A stretch of 64,000 bases of DNA from Lewinellaceae bacterium (GTDB taxonomy: Bacteria > Bacteroidota > Bacteroidia > Chitinophagales > Saprospiraceae), in the NCBI GenBank assembly GCA_020636375.1, contig JACJXZ010000014.1, forward strand, positions 248,001 to 312,000. Reading direction: 5' to 3'. Position 1 is the stretch's first letter. Every line of letters begins with the position of its first letter. The notes beneath the pieces are model-generated. The model worked only from the letters and a program-made list of their open reading frames with translations. It ran no database searches and had not been told where the DNA came from. The position numbers and the translations under genes are program-made. Of the stretch, positions 42,816-53,300 are shown in pieces.

Positions 42816-43388
42816 ATGAAAAGACAAATACTGACCTTTCTTTTCCTGGTCCTTTCCGGCTTCTCCCTTCAGGCGCAGAACACTTCAGAGGACGGACAGG
42901 CGGTACCCGCCGGCGCTCCTATCCCCCAGTGGCTGCTCGACGACTGGGCCGCCCGAACAGCAGGCACGGGAACCTGGATCACCGACAACAGCGCCTACAA
43001 AAACGAGAACGAACCCTTCGACGCCTACGGCCTGCAGTGGGCCTACGGGATCGGCAAAAAGCACCTGAATGGCCGGCTGTACTGCATCCGGGATGGAAAG
43101 GATATAGGCGCTGTGTGGCAGTTCCTGGAATTCTGGGATCCTGCCGCCGGGGAGGCGCGCATTGTGCAGATCGGCAGCGACGGCACCGTGGGGCAGGGCA
43201 AGGCCTGGCGGCTGGACGATGGCAGCGTCAAAGTGCAGCAGGTATTCACCAGCCCGGGCGGAGGCGCCTTCGGAAGCGGCCACCACAGCTGGATGGAAGG
43301 CGGGGCGCACCATACCCAGTCGTTTGCCATCGAAGAGGGGAAATGGGTGAAGCGGCGGTATTGCGTCTGGAAACTCAGCAGGGAGTGA
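42816..43388 (+). CDS. secreted hypothetical protein
   Basis: 190 residues from ATG 42816. A signal peptide (MKRQILTFLFLVLSGFSLQAQ) precedes a compact domain of about 165 residues with many aromatic residues (WAYGIGKKHLNGRLYCIRDG; GAVWQFLEFWDPAAGEARIVQIG; GSGHHSWMEGGAHHTQSF). The layout recalls the lipocalin-like DUF1579 or SnoaL-type secreted proteins, but I do not recognise a family with certainty. The histidine-rich part near residue 150 could bind metal. Frames further upstream cross a MITE-like element and are ignored. Confidence 0.75.
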   Translation: MKRQILTFLFLVLSGFSLQAQNTSEDGQAVPAGAPIPQWLLDDWAARTAGTGTWITDNSAYKNENEPFDAYGLQWAYGIGKKHLNGRLYCIRDGKDIGAVWQFLEFWDPAAGEARIVQIGSDGTVGQGKAWRLDDGSVKVQQVFTSPGGGAFGSGHHSWMEGGAHHTQSFAIEEGKWVKRRYCVWKLSRE

Positions 43389-43466
43389 CAAAAGGGCCTC
43401 CGGACCGGGAAAAGAATTGGGCGGAAACAAAAAAGTTCATATCTTCCAGAAAAAAACAAAGGATCA

Positions 43467-44018
43467 ATGGATAATGCTACAAAAACGATGATTGCCAATC
43501 TGGAAAAGAACACCGGCAAACCGCTGGCGGAATGGGTGGCGGTTGTGAAATCTTCCGGCCTGTCCAAACACGGCGAGATCGTCAAATTCCTGAAAACGGA
43601 ACACGCCTTCACCCATGGCTTCGCCAACCTGGTCGCTCACGAGGCCAAAGGCTCCGCCGCCGCCAACCTGGCCGAAACGATGGACCTGGTCGCGGAGCAA
43701 TACAAAGGCAAGGAAAACCTCCGGCAGATTTACGACAAGCTGATGAAGGAGGTGGGAAAATTCGGCAAGGACGTGGAGATCGCCCCTAAAAAAGCATATG
43801 TCAGCCTGCGCCGCAGCAAGCAGTTCGCCATCCTGCAGCCCTCCACCAAAGCCCGGCTCGACATCGGGCTGAACCTCAAAGATATAGAGCCGCAGGGCAG
43901 GCTGGAAGCCGCCGGCAGTTGGAACAGCATGTGTTCGCACCGCATCCGCATCACGGAGCCTGGAGAAGCTGATGCGGAAGTCGTGAAGTGGCTGAAGATG
44001 GCTTATGAGAACTCCTGA
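43467..44018 (+). CDS. DUF4287/DUF5655-domain protein
   Basis: 183 residues. The N-terminal 65 residues match DUF4287 (MIANLEKNTGKPLAEWVAVV ... HGEIVKFLKTEHAFTHGFANLVA). The C-terminal 110 residues match DUF5655 (IYDKLMKEVGKFGKDVEIAPKKAYVSLRRSKQFAILQP ... RLDIGLNL). This two-domain layout is common in soil and marine bacteria; the second domain resembles a DNA- or nucleotide-binding fold also seen in restriction-like proteins, but no activity is known. Cytoplasmic, single gene. Confidence 0.85.
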   Translation: MDNATKTMIANLEKNTGKPLAEWVAVVKSSGLSKHGEIVKFLKTEHAFTHGFANLVAHEAKGSAAANLAETMDLVAEQYKGKENLRQIYDKLMKEVGKFGKDVEIAPKKAYVSLRRSKQFAILQPSTKARLDIGLNLKDIEPQGRLEAAGSWNSMCSHRIRITEPGEADAEVVKWLKMAYENS

Positions 44019-44075
44019 TTACGAAAAAAACCATAATGCTACTTTAATTTAAAGCAGGGTAGGCCCGCAGGTGGC

Positions 44076-44188
44076 GGAGCGCGGACCTCCAGGTCCGCGA
44101 AAACCTGCTGTGTGCCGGTTTTTAGTGAACAATTGCCTTTTAAGGAGCTGCCTGAGGCAGTCCTCGCGGACCTGGAGGTCCGCGCTCC
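44076..44188. repeat. inverted repeat with perfect 25-bp arms around GCGGACCTCCAGGTCCGC
   Basis: Arms at 44076-44100 and 44164-44188 are exact complements over 25 bp. Each arm is itself a palindrome (CGCGGACCT/AGGTCCGCG around CC). It is a nested hairpin of 113 bp in the promoter region of the next gene. No target duplication was found. Confidence 0.8.
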
Positions 44189-44232
44189 AGTGCTCAAACC
44201 GACTGCTTAACCATTTTTCACCCGATAAACTC

Positions 44233-45552
44233 ATGCTGATGAAAAAATTGACCAAACTCTTCTCACTGCTCTTCTTTTTATGCTCTTCCTCCGCTTTATT
44301 TACCCAATCCCAACTCACCGAGCATACGTTGAAGCTTGACAATCCCGCCAACATGCCGGCTGTGGGCATCGAAGATTTGGCCTGGCTCGCCGGCCGCTGG
44401 CTGGGCGAGGGTTTCGACGGCACCCTGGAAGAGAACTGGAACCCGCCCATGGGCGGCACTATGGTGGCCACCTTCCGGCTCGTCGAAGAGGGTAAGGCCC
44501 ATTTTTATGAAATCTGCCTGATCCAACCCGAAGGCCAGTCCCTGGTGTATAAAGTAAAACACTTTAACCCGGACCTGACGGGCTGGGAAGAGAAGGACGA
44601 GTACGTCACCTTCCCGCTGGTGAAGCTGGAACCCAACACTGCTTATTTCAATGGCCTGACCATTCAACGGGACGGCAATACCATTACCCAGTACCTGGCC
44701 ATGAAGCAGAAGGACGGCAGCCATAAGGAAGCCACCCTGGTTTTCCGCCGGGCTTCCGCAACGGCCACCCCGGCATCGCAGGAGGTCCTGTCGGAGTTCC
44801 GGTGGGCCGGCAAAAAAATCCCCCTGATGCTGCTCGGTTCCTACCACATGAGCAACCCCGGCGCCGACCAGTTCAACCTGGACTCCGACGACGTGCTGGC
44901 CCCCAAACGGCAGGCGGAGATCGAGGCCGTAGTGAAGCGGCTGGCTGCGTTTAAGCCGACCAGGATAGCCGTCGAGGCGCCGTTCGGCGACAGCGCCACG
45001 GTGGCCCGCTACCAGGAATACCTGGCCGGCAAGTACGAACTGCGCCGCAGCGAGGAGGAACAGATCGGCTTCCGCCTGGCCAAAATGCTGGGCCACGAAA
45101 CCATCTATCCCATCGACGTACAAGGGAGGTTTGACCAGGCAGCTTTAGAGGAAGTCGTTGCCGCCAACCCTGCCGGGCATGGCCCCCGTTTGGCCGGACT
45201 CGACCAGATAGGCAAGGCTGCCATCGCCCAAATGGGCCAATGGCTGCGGGAAGGCACCATCGCCGACATGCTCTACGAGATGAACCGCCCGGAATTCCTG
45301 GATTTGAACTACCAGCTTTACGTCCGCTTCTTCCTGCCCACCGTGGAGGGCGGCAACTACGCCGGGGCCGACCTGGTCGCCGACTGGCACCAGCGCAACC
45401 TGCGCATCATGAGCAATCTGCACCAGATTGGCCTGACGCCGGAGGACCGCGTGCTGATCATTTACGGGCAGGGGCACGTGCCCCTCTTCCAGCAGATCGC
45501 GGAGGATTCGCCCTACTTCGAAGTGGTAAGCGTACTGCCGTATTTGCGGTAG
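44233..45552 (+). CDS. secreted fusion protein: DUF6265-like plus DUF5694 domains
   Basis: 439 residues from ATG 44233. A signal peptide (MLMKKLTKLFSLLFFLCSSSALF) is followed by a DUF6265-like lipocalin domain at about 40-170 (DLAWLAGRWLGEGFDGTLEENWNPPMGGTMVATF). The C-terminal 250 residues are a DUF5694 domain (KKIPLMLLGSYHMSNPGADQFNLDSDDVLAPKRQ; RIAVEAPFGDSATVARYQEY; VLIIYGQGHVPLFQQI). DUF5694 has the look of the TraB/PrgY-type fold with a conserved His near its start and GHxxxL near its end. The two are usually separate proteins. It should act in the periplasm. Function unknown. Confidence 0.85.
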   Translation: MLMKKLTKLFSLLFFLCSSSALFTQSQLTEHTLKLDNPANMPAVGIEDLAWLAGRWLGEGFDGTLEENWNPPMGGTMVATFRLVEEGKAHFYEICLIQPEGQSLVYKVKHFNPDLTGWEEKDEYVTFPLVKLEPNTAYFNGLTIQRDGNTITQYLAMKQKDGSHKEATLVFRRASATATPASQEVLSEFRWAGKKIPLMLLGSYHMSNPGADQFNLDSDDVLAPKRQAEIEAVVKRLAAFKPTRIAVEAPFGDSATVARYQEYLAGKYELRRSEEEQIGFRLAKMLGHETIYPIDVQGRFDQAALEEVVAANPAGHGPRLAGLDQIGKAAIAQMGQWLREGTIADMLYEMNRPEFLDLNYQLYVRFFLPTVEGGNYAGADLVADWHQRNLRIMSNLHQIGLTPEDRVLIIYGQGHVPLFQQIAEDSPYFEVVSVLPYLR

Positions 45553-45561
45553 GTTTTTGGG

Positions 45562-45594
45562 AGACTTGACAAGTTTCCAAAACTTGTCAAGTCT
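45562..45594. terminator. convergent hairpin between two genes
   Basis: A perfect 15-bp stem AGACTTGACAAGTTT/AAACTTGTCAAGTCT with a 3-nt loop, 10 bp after the DUF5694 stop and 47 bp before the convergent stop. There is no T-run, so it may be a dispersed palindrome that blocks transcription. Confidence 0.5.
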
Positions 45595-45640
45595 GAAACG
45601 GAAAGTTATTGGCCGGGTGCCGTTAAACTTTCGGCCCAGG

Positions 45641-48526
45641 CTACTGCCCGATCACCACCTTCCCGTTCCCCAGTAGCCTTCCGGCCTCTGTGATGGTAAA
45701 GAAGTACAAGCCTCCCGGCAAATCTCCCCGGCGGAACTCCAGCCCGGAACCCCGGAAGGCTTCCTCCCTTACCTGCCGCCCCTGGCTGTCGTAGAGCAGG
45801 AACAACCCTTCCTTGACCTCCATGCCTTTCACCGCTACCGTGCTCACCTCCCGGAACGGGTTGGGGTAAGCCTCGATCCGCACGCCCTCCGGCAGGCCTT
45901 CTTCCCGGATGTCGCTGATGATGAAATTTTCTCCCAGGGTGGTCACCGTGGTATTGGTAATCACCGGTTCGTTGAAGTCAAAGTAAATGCCTGCTTCATT
46001 CCGGATGACGCTGCCCAGCCCGGCATCCGCCACATGGCGGGCGGAGAATTTCACGAAGCCCTGGGAGGCCTCCAGGTTGGTGGTGCTGTCGGGCAGCAGG
46101 ATGTCGTCGAAGCGGAACTCCAGGATGCCGCCGCCGTAGATGCGGTAGCTGTAGTCGTGGCTGGCGGCGCCGGGGCGGATGCTCTTCACGTCGAGCAGTT
46201 CGGAAAGGGTGTCGCGGATGATTACGGTGAAGGCGGTGTCGGTGCCGGTGTTCTGGAACCGGAGCAGGTACTCCAGTTCGGTGCCGGGCCGGACGAAGTT
46301 GTCCTCCCCATAGCCCCGGGGGAACACCTGCTTGTCGTTGGGGTCGTAGGCGCCGACGTTCTCCCGGCAGTCGATATCTGTGAATGGGCCGCTGTCGTTG
46401 TTGGAAAAGATCGTCACGAAGCCAGGGTTGACGCCGTTGCAACCTTCCAGGGCGGCGCTGGCGAAGGGGCTGCCCAATAAATCTGGGAAACCCTGAGCCT
46501 GCTCCGTCTCCAGGCGGTAGGTGGCGTTGCCGGCAATGGGGATATCGACCTGGCGGATGCCGCCCGCTCCCAGCTGGAAATCCCCTTCCATGAGCATGAT
46601 GTTGTCTTCGGTGACGATGTAGCGCTGCGGCGCGTCCATATCCGCCCCCCGGTTCTCGATGAGGAACTGCACGGAGTCGCCGGCACACTGCCCGGAAACC
46701 TGGAGGACGGGCCCGGGCCAGATGGTGTCGAGGCAGGTGCTGTCGGGGAAGATGTGGGCTTCGGTGCAGTGGGTTTGCCCCAGCGCGGCGTCGCAGCTCA
46801 CGTCGACCATAATCGTAAAGCTTCCGCACTGGTTGGGGTTGACGATGCCCAGGTCGAAGGTAAATGTTTGTCCGTCCTGCTGGGAAAAGGGGATTGAACT
46901 GTTGTTGTACGCCAGGAAGGGGTCGAGGGTGACTTCAATGGAGGCGTCTACGGCGGGCGTGGTACCGTTGTTGCAATATTGGACGGCGTAGGTAGAAGAA
47001 AAGCAGCGGCGCAGGAGGCTGGTGGAGATGTCCACCGTCATGAGCGGGCAGCTCACGTCCGCCTGTTGGGGCAGGTCCAGCGTTTCGTCGCTGAAGGGTG
47101 CCGGCAGGCTGACGGGATAGCTGGGCTGGCAGGACATCCAGTAGGGCGAAACCGGGGAGATGGTGACTTCGTAATTTCCGGTGTCGAGCAGCATTTCGTA
47201 CCGCCCGTCGGGCCCGGAAGTAGCATAGAAGCTCTGGCCAGCTTTGGCAGCGGTAATGAGCCAGCCTTGCAGGGGCGTTTCTCCGTTGTCGGCGCAGTCT
47301 TCGTTTTCATCCAGGAAGACGGTGCCTTCCAGGGTGCAGGTGTAGACGTATCCCTCGCTGTTGGCCTTGACGAGCAGGGCGTTCTGGTTGTAAGGCCAGT
47401 TGGCCGTATACTGAACCCTTCCGGCGATGGCAAAGCCTCCATCCGCAGTGAGTAGGAGGGCTTCGTCGTAGTTGTCGATCCCATAAGGGATTTCCCGTTG
47501 CCAGAGGACAATCTCGGCTTCGGCATCCAATTTGGTTAAGGTGATGAGAAATTCGAATTCATTGGGCCCTCTTACTTTTCGCCCTGCAATGGCCAGCTCG
47601 CCCTGGGGCGTAATCTGGATATCGTGCAGGACATCATCTCCAGGGCCGGGCTTTTCCCAGTTCATACTGCCATCGGCATTCAGTTTGATGATACTGGACA
47701 CGGTACCCGCGAGATAAGAGTTTCGGGAAGAGGTGAAGTAGAAACTGCCGTCGGTTGCCCGGGCGGCGCCGAATATTTGGTTGACATTGTTTATGGGGTG
47801 TATGTCGAAATCCACGGCATTGCCCTGTTCGTCGACCTGGAGAAGGAAGAGGAAAGTTGGATAGGGGAAGATGGCCGGGTCAATGCTTATCACAGAACCG
47901 GCGATGGCGTATCCTCCTGCCGGTAAAGGCATTAAATCTACAACCTGGTAACTCAGCGTATCCTCTCCATAGGTTTGCTGCCAGAGCTCATTGCCGGCAC
48001 CATCGGTTTTGACCATAAAAATGTTGTTGTAGCCGTTGCCAGAGGTTTCCCCCACTGCCAACAGCCCACCGTCCGGCGTTTCGGCCACCTGTCTGCCGAT
48101 GTTATACTCTAAAGAGTCGGTGAGGCCGGGGTAATCCACGAAAAACTCCTGCTGCCAGAGGATATTGCCATTGGCGCCGGCCTTGGCCAGCAGCAGGGCA
48201 GGGTTGTCGTCGAAAGTGGGAGGCTGGCGCTGGCCGGTGATGGCGAAACCACCGTCGGAGGTCAGCGTAATGTCGGTTCCGTAGCCAAATTCCACATTTG
48301 AAAAAACAGTATGCCAGAGCGTGTTGCCATCCGCGTCGGTACGCCAGATGTGCGGGCTGGTGCCTGCCCATTGGCCGGTGACGGCATAACCGCCGTCCGG
48401 GGTTTGCGCTACCGAGTAGCCGGACGTTCCGTCCTGGTTGCCAAGGTCCTTTATCCAGCCCTGGGCCGTTGCGCTCAGGCAAACTGCCAATGTGAGGATC
48501 AATGTTAGTAGTCCGTTCCTTTTCAT
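45641..48526 (-). CDS. large secreted T9SS protein with DUF7619-like domain
   Basis: 961 residues from ATG 48526 (MKRNGLLTLILTLAVCLSATAQ, a signal peptide). Residues about 25-400 are repeats with the pattern TPDGGYAVTGQ, TSDGGFAITGQ, TADGGFAIAGR (beta-propeller-like). A B-type cna-like domain with LDENEDCADNGETPLQGW follows, then a domain with YDPNDKQVFPRGYGEDNFVRPG and LEYLLRFQNTGTDTAF typical of DUF7619. The last 80 residues are a T9SS sorting domain (VRIEAYPNPFREVSTVAVKGMEVKEG). A surface or secreted adhesin-like role is inferred from the layout. Confidence 0.9.
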   Translation of the reverse strand: MKRNGLLTLILTLAVCLSATAQGWIKDLGNQDGTSGYSVAQTPDGGYAVTGQWAGTSPHIWRTDADGNTLWHTVFSNVEFGYGTDITLTSDGGFAITGQRQPPTFDDNPALLLAKAGANGNILWQQEFFVDYPGLTDSLEYNIGRQVAETPDGGLLAVGETSGNGYNNIFMVKTDGAGNELWQQTYGEDTLSYQVVDLMPLPAGGYAIAGSVISIDPAIFPYPTFLFLLQVDEQGNAVDFDIHPINNVNQIFGAARATDGSFYFTSSRNSYLAGTVSSIIKLNADGSMNWEKPGPGDDVLHDIQITPQGELAIAGRKVRGPNEFEFLITLTKLDAEAEIVLWQREIPYGIDNYDEALLLTADGGFAIAGRVQYTANWPYNQNALLVKANSEGYVYTCTLEGTVFLDENEDCADNGETPLQGWLITAAKAGQSFYATSGPDGRYEMLLDTGNYEVTISPVSPYWMSCQPSYPVSLPAPFSDETLDLPQQADVSCPLMTVDISTSLLRRCFSSTYAVQYCNNGTTPAVDASIEVTLDPFLAYNNSSIPFSQQDGQTFTFDLGIVNPNQCGSFTIMVDVSCDAALGQTHCTEAHIFPDSTCLDTIWPGPVLQVSGQCAGDSVQFLIENRGADMDAPQRYIVTEDNIMLMEGDFQLGAGGIRQVDIPIAGNATYRLETEQAQGFPDLLGSPFASAALEGCNGVNPGFVTIFSNNDSGPFTDIDCRENVGAYDPNDKQVFPRGYGEDNFVRPGTELEYLLRFQNTGTDTAFTVIIRDTLSELLDVKSIRPGAASHDYSYRIYGGGILEFRFDDILLPDSTTNLEASQGFVKFSARHVADAGLGSVIRNEAGIYFDFNEPVITNTTVTTLGENFIISDIREEGLPEGVRIEAYPNPFREVSTVAVKGMEVKEGLFLLYDSQGRQVREEAFRGSGLEFRRGDLPGGLYFFTITEAGRLLGNGKVVIGQ

Positions 48527-48684
48527 ATCCACAGGTGTTGTTTGTTTCTTTTTTAGAATAAACCAATACGATACAAAAGTGGGCTTTAATTCGCATCGGG
48601 GAAAAGACAAAAATTGGATTTTGTCAGGCACGCTTTTTTTAAAAAACCTATTATTAGGCTTTTAAAGCAACATTTGTCAAAAAA

Positions 48685-50076
48685 ATGAAAGGCAGTACTT
48701 TGCTACAATTGCTGGAGGCAATGTCGGTTTACCGACGCAACCGCCTGCGCAAGTTCCTCCTGTCGCCCTATCACAACCAGCGGGAGGACGTGTCAGATTT
48801 GTTTGAACACATCGACCGGCATCTCGGCAGCGATTGGGCGCCCCTGGCTAAAGAGCCCGCTTTTCTGGCGGTTTACCCCGGGCGGCCTTTTGACGAACAG
48901 CAGCTCCGCTACCTGATGAGCTTCCTGCTCAAGGCCATCGAGCAGTTCCTGGTGGTTGAACAGCTGAACGAGGATGAGATACTGGCGCAGCGCCTGTTGC
49001 TGAAGGGGTACCGGGAATCCGCCGGGCCCAAGAGTTTCCAGAAGGCCCTGCGCCGCGCCCGGCAGCTGGAGGATAAGGCCGAACGGGCGGAGCTGTTCTA
49101 TCACCACCGGTTCGCTGTAGAACGGGAAGAGTACCTCTTCCATGCCGGCCGCCAGCGGGACGCACCCAGCCAGCTGCCCCGCCTCAACGCCGCTCTGGAC
49201 GAGGCCTTCCTTGTCAGCCGCCTCAAGCAGGGCTGCCTGCTGTCAGCCCATCAGGCTGTCTTCCGGGAAGAGGAAGAGGGCGCCGGCCTGCTGCCCCTGC
49301 TGATGGGATTTCTGGAAGGTAGCCGCTATCTGGCCAACCCGCTGCTGGCGGCCTATTTCTATTACCTGAAAGCGGTGGAGGCGCCTTCGGAAGTGCGTTA
49401 TTACCAGGCGCTCAAGGAGTTGATCCTGCCCGGATTCCTGCCGCCCGAGGAGCGGCGCCCTCTATTCCTGCTGGCCATCAACTATGGCATCCGCCAGTTC
49501 AACGACGGGCAGGAAACCTACCTGAAGGAGCTGTTCGAGCTGTACCGCACCGGCCTGGAGGAAGAACTGCTGCTGCCGGAGGGCCGCCTCAGCCGCTTCG
49601 CCTTCAAGAACATCGCTGCCATCGCCCTGCGCCTCCGGCAGTTTGAATGGGCGGAGGGCTTTATTAAAGAATACCAGCAATACCTGCCGCCCCGCCACCG
49701 CGAGAACTACGTCCACTTCTGCCTGTCCAAGCTGCGCTTCGAGCAGGGCCGCCTCGGCCAGGCCATGGACCGCCTGCGGCAGGTGGAATACGAAGACCTC
49801 TTCCTCAGCATCGACGCCAAGGTCATGCTGATGAAAATCTACTACGAACTGCAGGAATACGACGCCCTCGATTCCTTCCTGCGCAGCTTCGAGCGCTTCC
49901 TCCGCCGCCACCGGGAACTGACCTACCACCGGGAGAATTACCTAAACGTGATCTACTTCACCCGCAAACTGCTGGAGATGAACCCCTACGACAAGGAGGC
50001 TCGCGCCGGCCTCCGCCGGGAAATGGAGGCAGCGCCGACGCTGACGGAACGGGCCTGGCTGCTGGAGCGGGTGTGA
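48685..50076 (+). CDS. hypothetical helical-repeat protein
   Basis: 463 residues, all helical, rich in Leu, Arg and Glu (LLQLLEAMSVYRRNRLRKFLLSPYHNQRE; ALRRARQLEDKAERAELFYHHRFAVEREEYLF). Helix pairs of TPR-like spacing can be followed from about residue 110 to 440. There is no signal peptide and no catalytic motif. It resembles the 512-residue protein encoded at 26784-28322 in overall form, and such proteins are frequent in Saprospiraceae. Function unknown. Single gene, divergent from the large T9SS protein. Confidence 0.8.
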   Translation: MKGSTLLQLLEAMSVYRRNRLRKFLLSPYHNQREDVSDLFEHIDRHLGSDWAPLAKEPAFLAVYPGRPFDEQQLRYLMSFLLKAIEQFLVVEQLNEDEILAQRLLLKGYRESAGPKSFQKALRRARQLEDKAERAELFYHHRFAVEREEYLFHAGRQRDAPSQLPRLNAALDEAFLVSRLKQGCLLSAHQAVFREEEEGAGLLPLLMGFLEGSRYLANPLLAAYFYYLKAVEAPSEVRYYQALKELILPGFLPPEERRPLFLLAINYGIRQFNDGQETYLKELFELYRTGLEEELLLPEGRLSRFAFKNIAAIALRLRQFEWAEGFIKEYQQYLPPRHRENYVHFCLSKLRFEQGRLGQAMDRLRQVEYEDLFLSIDAKVMLMKIYYELQEYDALDSFLRSFERFLRRHRELTYHRENYLNVIYFTRKLLEMNPYDKEARAGLRREMEAAPTLTERAWLLERV

Positions 50077-50312
50077 GGAGTGAATGAATGAGTGAATGAA
50101 ATGAATGAGTGAATGAGTGAGTGAGGGGGGGAGCGATTGCTAAATGTGGTTACTTCATGACAAAACAAGATTTGAGATGTTTCAATAATTGATATAAGCT
50201 GTTATTTTTGTGGTTCCTGGCTTTTGGACGGCGCTCTGCTCAACGCAAACACAAAACGATTCAAACCTATTTCCAAATTCATCATTGAAGAAATACAGCA
50301 AACAGTAAAATC
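50077..50312. promoter_or_regulatory. GAATGA repeat and -7 element before the metalloprotease gene
   Basis: Tandem GAATGA/GAGTGA units at 50079-50127 follow directly on the stop codon. At 50203-50210 is TATTTTTG, a fit to the TAnnTTTG -7 element; no TTTG is seen at the right distance upstream. The predicted leader would be about 100 bases. Confidence 0.4.
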
Positions 50313-53300
50313 ATGAGGTTATTCATTACGCTCACCTTCCTTTTCCTGGGTTTGATTCCCGTAGCGGCCCAGCAGAGTTTCTGGGTTGATGTCAATCCAC
50401 AATCCTTCGCCGAGGCAGAAGCCCGGCAGGGCCACTTCCAGGTACGCAACTACCGGGGCCTTGCCCTGGACCTGGAAGGGTTGAAAAGCAGGTTGCAGGC
50501 CGCTCCCCTGGAATTCACGGCGGAGGCAGCCGCTCCCATCACGCTGGAGATGCCCATGCCGGACGGTACCGCCAGAACCTTCGAAGTCCTGGAATCGCCG
50601 GTCATGGCGCCGGGGCTGGCCGCCCGTTATCCTTCCATCAGGACGTATAAGGGCTGGAACCCGGACGATCCCCGCGAAACCATCCGTTTCGGCTATAGCC
50701 CCAAGGGCTTCTACGGTACGCTGCTCACTGCTCAGGGCGCCGTATACATCGATACCCGGACGGAAGGCGAGGCCCCCCTCTACATGTCCTACTTCGTCAA
50801 GGACAATCCCAACCCGGAACTGTGGAGTTCGTTCGAATGCGGGACCGAACACGAGGAGGCAGAACCCGGCGACATTTACGAGGGAGACGTCGTCGAAACC
50901 CGCAACCCGACAGGGCAAATTACCCTGCGCACCTTCAAGCTGGCCCTGGCCTGCACCGGGGAGTATTCCCAGTATCACGGCGGGACCAAAGAGCTGGTGA
51001 TGGCGGAGTTGGTCAGGGTAGTCAACCGCCTGACTCAGATTTTCGAGCGCGACCTGGCCATCCGGGCGGAGCTGATCGAGAACAACGACGACATTATTTT
51101 CCTGAACGGAGCGACGGATAACCTGACCAATGGCGAGACGGGCCTGCTGTTAGCCGAAAACGGCCCGGTTATCAACCCGATCGTCGGGATCAACAGTTAC
51201 GATTACGGCCACGTCCTCAACATACACAATACGGGGTCATACGGGGTGGCCCTGCTCTCCAGCGTCTGCAAACTGAATGAAAAAGCAGCAGGCGTGTCCG
51301 GCTTTTCCGCTCCGGAAGGCGATCCCTTTGTCATTTCCATCGTCGCTCATGAAATGGGGCACCAGTTCGGGGCAAACCACACGATGAGCAGTTGCCACAA
51401 TATCAGCTCCGGGACGGCCTACGAGCCGGGCAGCGGCAGTACCATCCTCTCCTATGCCGGCATCTGCGGCGGCGGCAACAACGTGCAGTTTTTTACGAGC
51501 GATTACTTCCACGTGGCCTCCCTGCAGGAAATCTTCATCTACACCCGCACCGCCACCGGCAACACCTGCCCGGAAAAAACGCCGACCACCAATACCGAGC
51601 CCACGGTAACCATCCCGCTGGAAGGCGGCTTTTTCATCCCTACCAGTACGCCTTTTGAACTGGTAGCCGAGGCTACCGACGCCGAGGGCGACGCCCTGAC
51701 CTACTGCTGGGAACAATACGACCTGGGCCCGCTCAACACCGGCCTGGGCACGCCGCAGGGCGATGCGCCATCGTTCCGCTCCTTCCCGCCGACGGAGGAC
51801 CCCATGCGGGTATTCCCCAAGCTGGAGAAGATCCTGGCCAATAATTACGACAAAACGGAAGTGCTGCCTGCTTACGGCCGCAACCTGACTTTCCGCTGTA
51901 CCGTGCGGGACAACAACCCGCAGGGCGGTGCCGCCGTATGGTCGCAAATCCGGTTTCACGTCGACAGCACCTCCGGCCCCTTCGAAGTGCTGGCACCGAA
52001 TACTTTCGCCGACCTCTGGATCGTGGGCGCCAATACCGAAATAAGCTGGGACGTAGCCAATACCACCAACGATATCGTCGACTGCCAGAGCGTCAACATC
52101 AAACTTTCGCTGGATGGCGGCTATACTTACCCCATCACCCTGCTGGAAAATACGGAAAACGACGGCTCCGCGTTCATCACCGTGCCGGACGCGGAAACCA
52201 CCCAGGCCCGGGTGCGCATCGAAGCAGCCAACAGCATCTTCTTTGACGTTTCCAACCAAAACTTCGTCATCGAGGCGGCCACCGAGCCGGGTTATGCGCT
52301 GAACCTTTCGCCCAACGACATCGCGCCCCACTGCCTGCCGGATCCGGCCGTCATCGAGATCCAGACCGTTTCCATCCTCGGTTTTGACGAACCCATCAGC
52401 CTCGATCTGGTCGGGGAACTGCCGGATGGCACTTCCTACGTCTTTTCGCAGAACCCGGTCAACCCATCGGAAAGCACCACCCTGACCATCGATTTTGAAG
52501 GTTTCTTCGAGCAAACCCTGGACCTGCAGGTCCGGGCAGTAACCGCCAGCCTGGATACGGCTTACCGCCAGCTGGAGATCACGACGGTCAGCAATGATTT
52601 CTCCTCCATGGCTCTCGTAGAGCCGTTGGACGGACGGGACGATATCCAGCTGCAGACGGCCTTCTCGTGGGTAGGCACCGAAGATGCCGAAAGCTATGAC
52701 TTCGAGTTGTCGACCAACGCCGCTTTCACCGGCCCTCTGGTGGAATCAGCCTATGGCCTGACGACTACCGAATATTACCCGGAAAACTTCTTCGACAACA
52801 ACCAGCGCTTCTTCTGGCGGGTGCGCCCGGTCAACGAATGCGGTCCCGGCCCCTGGCTGACGCCTTTTGTGTTCCAGACGGTCTCCGTAGACTGTGCTGA
52901 CAGCGGCATTGCCAGCGACCTGCCCATCAACCTGCCCAACCAGGCTACTACCCGGACCTCCTCCGTGTTCGTCAATACCGACGGCACCATCAGCGACCTG
53001 AACGTCAAAAACCTGGAAGTTGAATTCAACCCGGTGCGCAGCCTGCGGATCACGCTGGTCAGCCCCGCCGGCACCCGGGCCATCCTCTTCAACCGCAATT
53101 GCTTTACCAATACCGGCGATATCGAACTGTCTTTTGATGACGAAGCGCCGGAAGACATCCCCTGTCCCCCCACCGGCTTCGTGCCATCCCAACCCGAAGA
53201 GCCACTCTCCGTTTTTGACGGAGAAAGCACCCTCGGCCAGTGGACGCTGGAGGTGCGCATCGTGGAAACCGGATTCGGGGTTGGAACGGTCAAGAACTGG

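Noticed and set aside
45562..45594. Classical rho-independent terminator
   Set aside because: The hairpin is perfect but lacks a T-run on either side, so it is reported only as a convergent hairpin of uncertain strength.
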